A DNA stretch of 64,000 nucleotides from Castanea sativa. Lineage: Eukaryota > Streptophyta > Magnoliopsida > Fagales > Fagaceae. Each line of letters begins with the position of its first letter. Within the stretch, counting starts at the first letter, position 1. The stretch lies in NCBI RefSeq assembly GCF_040712315.1, contig NC_134023.1, forward strand, positions 63,255,257 through 63,319,256, given 5' to 3'. Positions 59,503-64,000 of this stretch are shown one piece after another. The position numbers and the translations under genes are program-made. A model generated the notes under the pieces. The model ran no database searches, had not been told where the DNA came from, and saw nothing but the letters and a program-made list of their open reading frames with translations.

Positions 59503-59642
59503 ATATATATATATATTGTTTTCAACGCTTCAATGAACCTGACAGTGACAACAAAAGGGTTACATAAGAAAATGTTATGGAGAGACGTAGGGTTAGGACT
59601 TAGGACTTCTTTGAAGATTAAGAAGGAAAGGTTCACAACCAT
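59487..59642 (-). other. Upstream ORF overlapping the Ca2+-ATPase start codon
   Basis: On the minus strand an ATG at 59642-59640, in the strong context GCCATGG, opens a 51-codon frame that ends at 59487, 15 bases past the main ATG at 59502 and out of frame with it. If the mRNA begins upstream of 59642, scanning ribosomes would meet this ATG first. TATA-like tracts lie near 59745 and 59700, but the start site is unknown, and a leader intron or a later start (for instance at the TATATATA tract next to the main ATG) would remove it. Confidence 0.4.
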
Positions 59643-59832
59643 GGCGAAATCTGCGGGAATGGAAGAGAGAGTCAGAGAGATGCAACAAACTGAAGACAAA
59701 TATATACTTTTTCAAAGATACAATGGGTTGCCCACTGAATCAATACTATATATATCAGGGTCAAACTAGGAATATTATTTTTTTAGGAAATTTCAACCTA
59801 TAGCGGACGATAATTAAATTTCAGATCTCTTA

Positions 59833-60374
59833 GATCTCGTTTGGGAAGAGAAAATCGAATGGAATGGAAATGAATAAAAAGAACAATTTTAGAATATTCT
59901 TCCCTTCTCTTGTTTAGGAATTTTAATGGAGGGAATGGAAACTTCATTCTCTTATTTGAGAATTTAAGTGGGAGGGAATGGAATGGGTAGGAGGGAACAC
60001 TCATTCCTCTCTATTCATTTAAAACCTCAAATTTTCATTCCCCCCGAAGTTGGGAGGAATGAGAGGGAATGAAATTAGATTTAATGAATTTTTTATTAAA
60101 ACTCTCAAAATATCTCTATATATTCAACCATTTATTTTAAAATAAATGTCTAATAGTAATATTGTCATAAAATTATTTCATTACATTCCCTCCATGTTAC
60201 TCCCTAAACAAGATTACTTACATTCCATTCATTTTCATTCTTTTCCATTCTTTTCCATTCCTTTATTTTAAAACATCCAATCAATGCTACTTAATTTCAT
60301 TCCATTCCATTTTTTCTCATTCATTTTCCTTGGTTAAATACATTTCATTCCCTTATGAACTCCCAAACAAAGCC
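59833..60374. mobile_element. MITE-like element with GTTTGGGA-type ends
   Basis: CTCGTTTGGGAAG on the left is mirrored by CTCCCAAACAAAGC on the right. The interior is full of GGAATGGAATG/CATTCCATTCC-like inverted blocks (for example TGGAATGGAAATGA and TCATTCCATTCCATT). It is about 540 bp, with no coding content. No clear target-site duplication was found, so the superfamily is open. Confidence 0.6.
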
Positions 60375-60651
60375 TTATTCAACTATAAGAGACTTTACTA
60401 GTTGAGCTAACTGGAATCCACCAAACTAGGAATTTTTTATTGGTACTTTCAAGTTTTAAATTCATTCCTTTCTAAAAATAAATAATAAAAAAAAGTAAAA
60501 AAAGTTTGAAATTCATTTTCTCTTTATAGAAAAAAAAAATTGTTTGCTTTTGATATTTTCAAAAATAAATAAATAAAAAGAAGAAAGAATCGAAGAACGA
60601 TCCAATTTTTATGTGCCTATTTGTTCGGACGCGATATTCACTATGTATTAA

Positions 60652-60979
60652 CGCTCTGTTTGTTTCAACAATTATGTTTTCTAGAAAATGAGTTATTTTC
60701 TAAAAAACATTTTCTATAAAATTATCTCATTTTCTAATGTTTGGTAGCAACTTTAAATGAGTTGAAAAATAACCTCCTAATTTCCCTTATTTAGCTTGCT
60801 GTGAGATAGAGTTGTTTTCCAAAAAAATTTAATGAAAAACAATCTCCAAAAATAAGTCATACTTTTTATGCTGACCAAAAATAGTTTTTCTTTGTCTCAT
60901 CTTTTTTTATACTACCAAACACTGAAAAACAAAAAAAAACTATCTTTACACAAAGTTTTCCATTGAAACAAACAGAGCG
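60652..60979. mobile_element. MITE, PIF/Harbinger-like (Tourist type)
   Basis: Perfect 17-bp terminal inverted repeats CGCTCTGTTTGTTTCAA and TTGAAACAAACAGAGCG, with one extra base offset on the right end, are flanked on both sides by TAA (60649-60651 and 60980-60982). A 3-bp TAA target is the mark of PIF/Harbinger elements. It is 328 bp and non-coding. Confidence 0.8.
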
Positions 60980-61097
60980 TAAGATTAAGGGAATTTACAT
61001 TTAACAATTGCACCAGATCTCAATCTATTCACTATCTACTATTCTATTTTAATTGGTCAATTTTTTCATGCATATCCAAAAGACAAACCGGTTATTC

Positions 61098-61102
61098 AAA
61101 TG

Positions 61103-61177
<75 letters not shown>
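61098..61177. repeat. (TA)n microsatellite
   Basis: About 80 bases of almost pure TA repeats. Similar long TA tracts lie at about 61832-61892 and 62628-62699, in gene-free DNA downstream of the MITE at 60652. Confidence 0.9.
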
Positions 61178-61180
<3 letters not shown>

Positions 61181-61830
61181 AGGAAAATGTGTAATTTTCT
61201 TTTTTGATAGGGTGCAATGTTATTGATACAAAAGATATAAAAACTTTAACCATAAAAATGTGATCGGTGAAATATCATTTTTATATTGTCTCAACAATTA
61301 TAAAAAATATTTTTTTTAATAGAAACATTATGAAAAAGATTGTAAATGTATAAACTTATGAAATTATGAGTGTATACAATATACATTTTTTTTTAAATGT
61401 CCTTAAATTCTTTACTTTATAAAGACATCATACTTGAGTTCTTCTACTAAAAAAAAAAAATTTCTCAAATTTTTTAGTTTTTCATAATAAATTGCAATGT
61501 CAGCCTACGATATGTCAAAAAAATATACTCATACCCATTGTAACTCACTATAACTCATAATAAGGGTACTTTAAAATGCTGAGAGATTTTGTTTCACTTT
61601 TAGACTCTGTCAACATGCATACATGATGAGGATTAAATCTTCATTAGCAAGATCCCTTGGCGGATTGTGTATTCTGTATATTAAATGCCCTTAAATTCTC
61701 CCATTTACAAACATATCATATACATAATGTTGTTTGAATTCTCATGAACCTTGTACTCAATTGATATGTTTTGGTGTTTTCAACAGATATATCTAGAATT
61801 TAAATCTCCTTTTCAGTTGTAACTATTAAA

Positions 61831-61896
<66 letters not shown>

Positions 61897-62484
61897 GTAG
61901 TTGGTTTCAAAAAAAAAAAAAAATAATATGTAGTTTGAATCTTCACCACCTCTTGGGAGCTCAAGAGATGTTATTAGGTCATGGCCATTGATATTATTCG
62001 GGTTGGGAAAGGACAATTGACCACCATATTAGTGACAATAAGGAATTCACTAATATAATTAAAATTCAACCATAAAAAGTAGAGGTATATTGGTAATGGA
62101 AACGGCTGGGAAGGATTTTAGGTCTGGAAGGAAAAAAGACAAAAGGAAAATTTTTGAAGTTGAAAGCTTAAAGACTAGAACTAGTATGTGTTGGGTCAAA
62201 ATTTAATATTGTGCTAATTAAGAAAATCAACTAATAATTTTAATCAATCACCCAAAAATATTATCAGCAAAATTATCAAGTCAAGATATCAGTCACAAGA
62301 ACATATAAATATATGTGAAAAAATTCTTTTTCCTTGAATGTTAAATGCACTATTATAAAATTAATTACAATATCATCTATTGATGTCTTACTTGAAATCC
62401 ATACCAAATACAATAATATATCTCTCTTTAAGACTATTCGGATTATTTCGTGAATTTTTTTTTTCTATTTTAACATCAAAATTT
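61178..62484. other. Gene-free AT-rich DNA
   Basis: No gene or clear mobile element was seen. It contains the (TA)n tract at about 61832-61892, and a non-ATG frame at 62380-62607 with no recognisable content. Confidence 0.6.
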
Positions 62485-62626
62485 AGAGTATCCACATTGG
62501 TGGAGGCAAAAATTTACCTATTTAACACCTACAAAAATTACTTTATCTATTTTACCTCTTCACCTTACATTACACTCAACGGATCTATAATTTTGCTATT
62601 TGATTAAAATAATATAAATAACTCAT

Positions 62627-62701
<75 letters not shown>

Positions 62702-63505
62702 ACCACAAAAACCTTTCAGCCAGCCACATGTAGTTCCCCCACCACTCCACCAGCAACAACCTCCATGTGACAACCACAGCCCATGGCAGGAAAAAAAAAA
62801 ATCAAACCACCACCAACACAACCGACGGAAACCACAACCACAACTACCAAACCACCACCAACACAACCACCAAATCGTCATTTTAACCATAATCCACATT
62901 CACAACCAAAGCCACAAAAAAAAAAAAAAAAAAAAAATCAAACACCACAAAACCCATGCAAAGAAGAACCCAAAACACCAACCAAAAAAAAAAAAAAAAC
63001 ATATCGGATCCACAAACCCAGAAATCCAAAAAACCCATGAACCCAAAATTCCTCCTGTCACCGATCATGGCGCCATCTTACTGCCGCCTTGACCGAGCAT
63101 AGAGCTTCGATGGGTTGGTGGCTGGGCAAATCTGATGGTTATGCACTAGACAAATCTAATGGGTTGTCGGCAAGTGAAGGAAGAGAGGGAAAAAAATAAA
63201 AAAGGAGAGGGTGAGCTTCTATGTAAGATTTGGATTGGCTGCAGGAAGAGAGGAAAAACAAAAGTGGAGAGGTTGAAGACTAAACAGAGGGCGTACAGAC
63301 AAAAAAAAAAAACATTATTTGATTGAGGAGGCAAATAAAATATCATTATTTCATTCCATGAGCTATGATGCACAGCTTACTTGTACATGTAGCAAAGAAA
63401 CTATGTACTGTAGCAAAGAAGCCAACAAATAGAGCCTCACTCTTGCATTTAATAGTGCTAAAAATAGAAATATAGTTTTTTAGCACTACCAATGTTAATA
63501 CTCTT
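62485..63505. mobile_element. MULE-like element with GAGTAT ends
   Basis: Left AGAGTATCCACATTGGTGG is mirrored by CTACCAATGTTAATACTCT at the right. The 1.0-kb interior has a (TA)n tract, a CCACAACC-rich block (about 62700-62900) that reads as Pro/Thr-rich in several frames, and long A-runs. No transposase is present. The target-site duplication is not clear, so the superfamily is inferred from the ends and general layout. Confidence 0.5.
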
Positions 63506-63796
63506 ACTTTTTCTATTTTACATACTCATTTTTCAAACATCTCAAATCAGATTATTTATTTTACACTACATTTCACAACTTTATATACATGTGAATGAAT
63601 TTTGAGCTTAGTTAACTAAAATGAGATCATTTTTCTACTATATAAGGACTAAGGCAATTGCTCTAAGAATTTATATGAACTCACCTAAGATCTTGACTCA
63701 TTTTGAAGAGTAATTCTTAGGTACTTCCGGATGCAGCAAATCCCCATGATGCAGCAATCAGAAAAACTTTCTCCAAGAGGAAACCCAAAATTAATC

Positions 63797-64000
63797 TTCT
63801 CTTGTATATGTCTTAGATAAAGAAAATCTGATTGTTTTTTTTTTTTTTCCTCTCAAACACCCTACTTTTTTTCCTTCTTCTCACTGATCACACTGCTATC
63901 TCTTCTCTTGTGTATGTTTTAGATAAAGAAAATCTGATTGTTTTTTTTACTCTCAAACACATGCACTACTTTTTTTTTCTTCTTTTCACTGATCACACTG
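63797..64000 (+). repeat. Direct tandem repeat of about 106 bp, running off the window
   Basis: GATAAAGAAAATCTGATTG occurs at 63816 and 63922, and TCACTGATCACACTG ends both units, giving a period of about 106 bp with two copies visible. The second copy reaches the window edge, so more may follow. The units share TCTTCTCTTGT, T-runs and CTCTCAAACAC, with small differences. Confidence 0.85.

Overview
The window is nuclear DNA from a dicotyledonous plant. Four intron-containing plant genes with GT-AG splice sites sit in AT-rich, transposon-rich DNA. The repeat types (Tat-type Ty3/gypsy element, L1-type LINE, tRNA-derived SINEs, Mutator-, hAT- and Harbinger-like elements) and the gene sequences suit a woody rosid. 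A Fagaceae-type genome (oak, chestnut or beech) is my best guess, but that rests on general resemblance and was not tested.

Layout. 1-2.66 kb: no recognisable gene. 2.66-5.0 kb (+): a complete five-exon cytokinin dehydrogenase gene, CKX1/CKX6-like, with a TATA box. 5.0-14.8 kb: intergenic DNA with SINE remnants and a dead, 5'-truncated L1-type LINE (8.5-10.95 kb, minus) beside an older, oppositely oriented LINE scrap. 14.8-26.15 kb: a tandem duplication of about 5-6 kb. Copy A ends in a truncated, frameshifted first exon of a cytosolic glycerol-3-phosphate dehydrogenase gene (pseudogene, 20.49-20.80 kb). Copy B follows directly. Each copy carries its own later SINE, MITE or MULE insertions, and the other copy keeps the empty sites. 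26.9-38.2 kb: one 11.36-kb Tat/Retand-type Ty3/gypsy retrotransposon with nearly identical LTRs, broken gag-pol, a 151-bp internal tandem array and an antisense gene. 38.2-39.7 kb: a third, partial piece of the duplicated DNA. 40.26-44.03 kb (+): the intact five-exon glycerol-3-phosphate dehydrogenase gene. 45.77-49.50 kb (+): a three-exon gene for a small acidic plant protein of unknown function. 50.86-59.50 kb (-): a seven-exon autoinhibited Ca2+-ATPase gene of the ACA4/ACA11 type, with a 4.4-kb first intron. 59.8-64 kb: MITEs, (TA)n arrays and a MULE-like element.

The genes do not form a pathway. They cover cytokinin breakdown, glycerol-3-phosphate/NADH balance, Ca2+ export and one unknown function. 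The most informative part is structural: the duplication of the dehydrogenase locus, whose junction falls inside exon 1 at a 5-bp microhomology. The A/B pair gives empty sites for several insertions, and an older Pack-MULE shared by both copies carries a fragment of a TPR (TTL-like) gene. I saw no CRISPR array, rRNA gene, convincing tRNA gene or clearly new enzymatic system.
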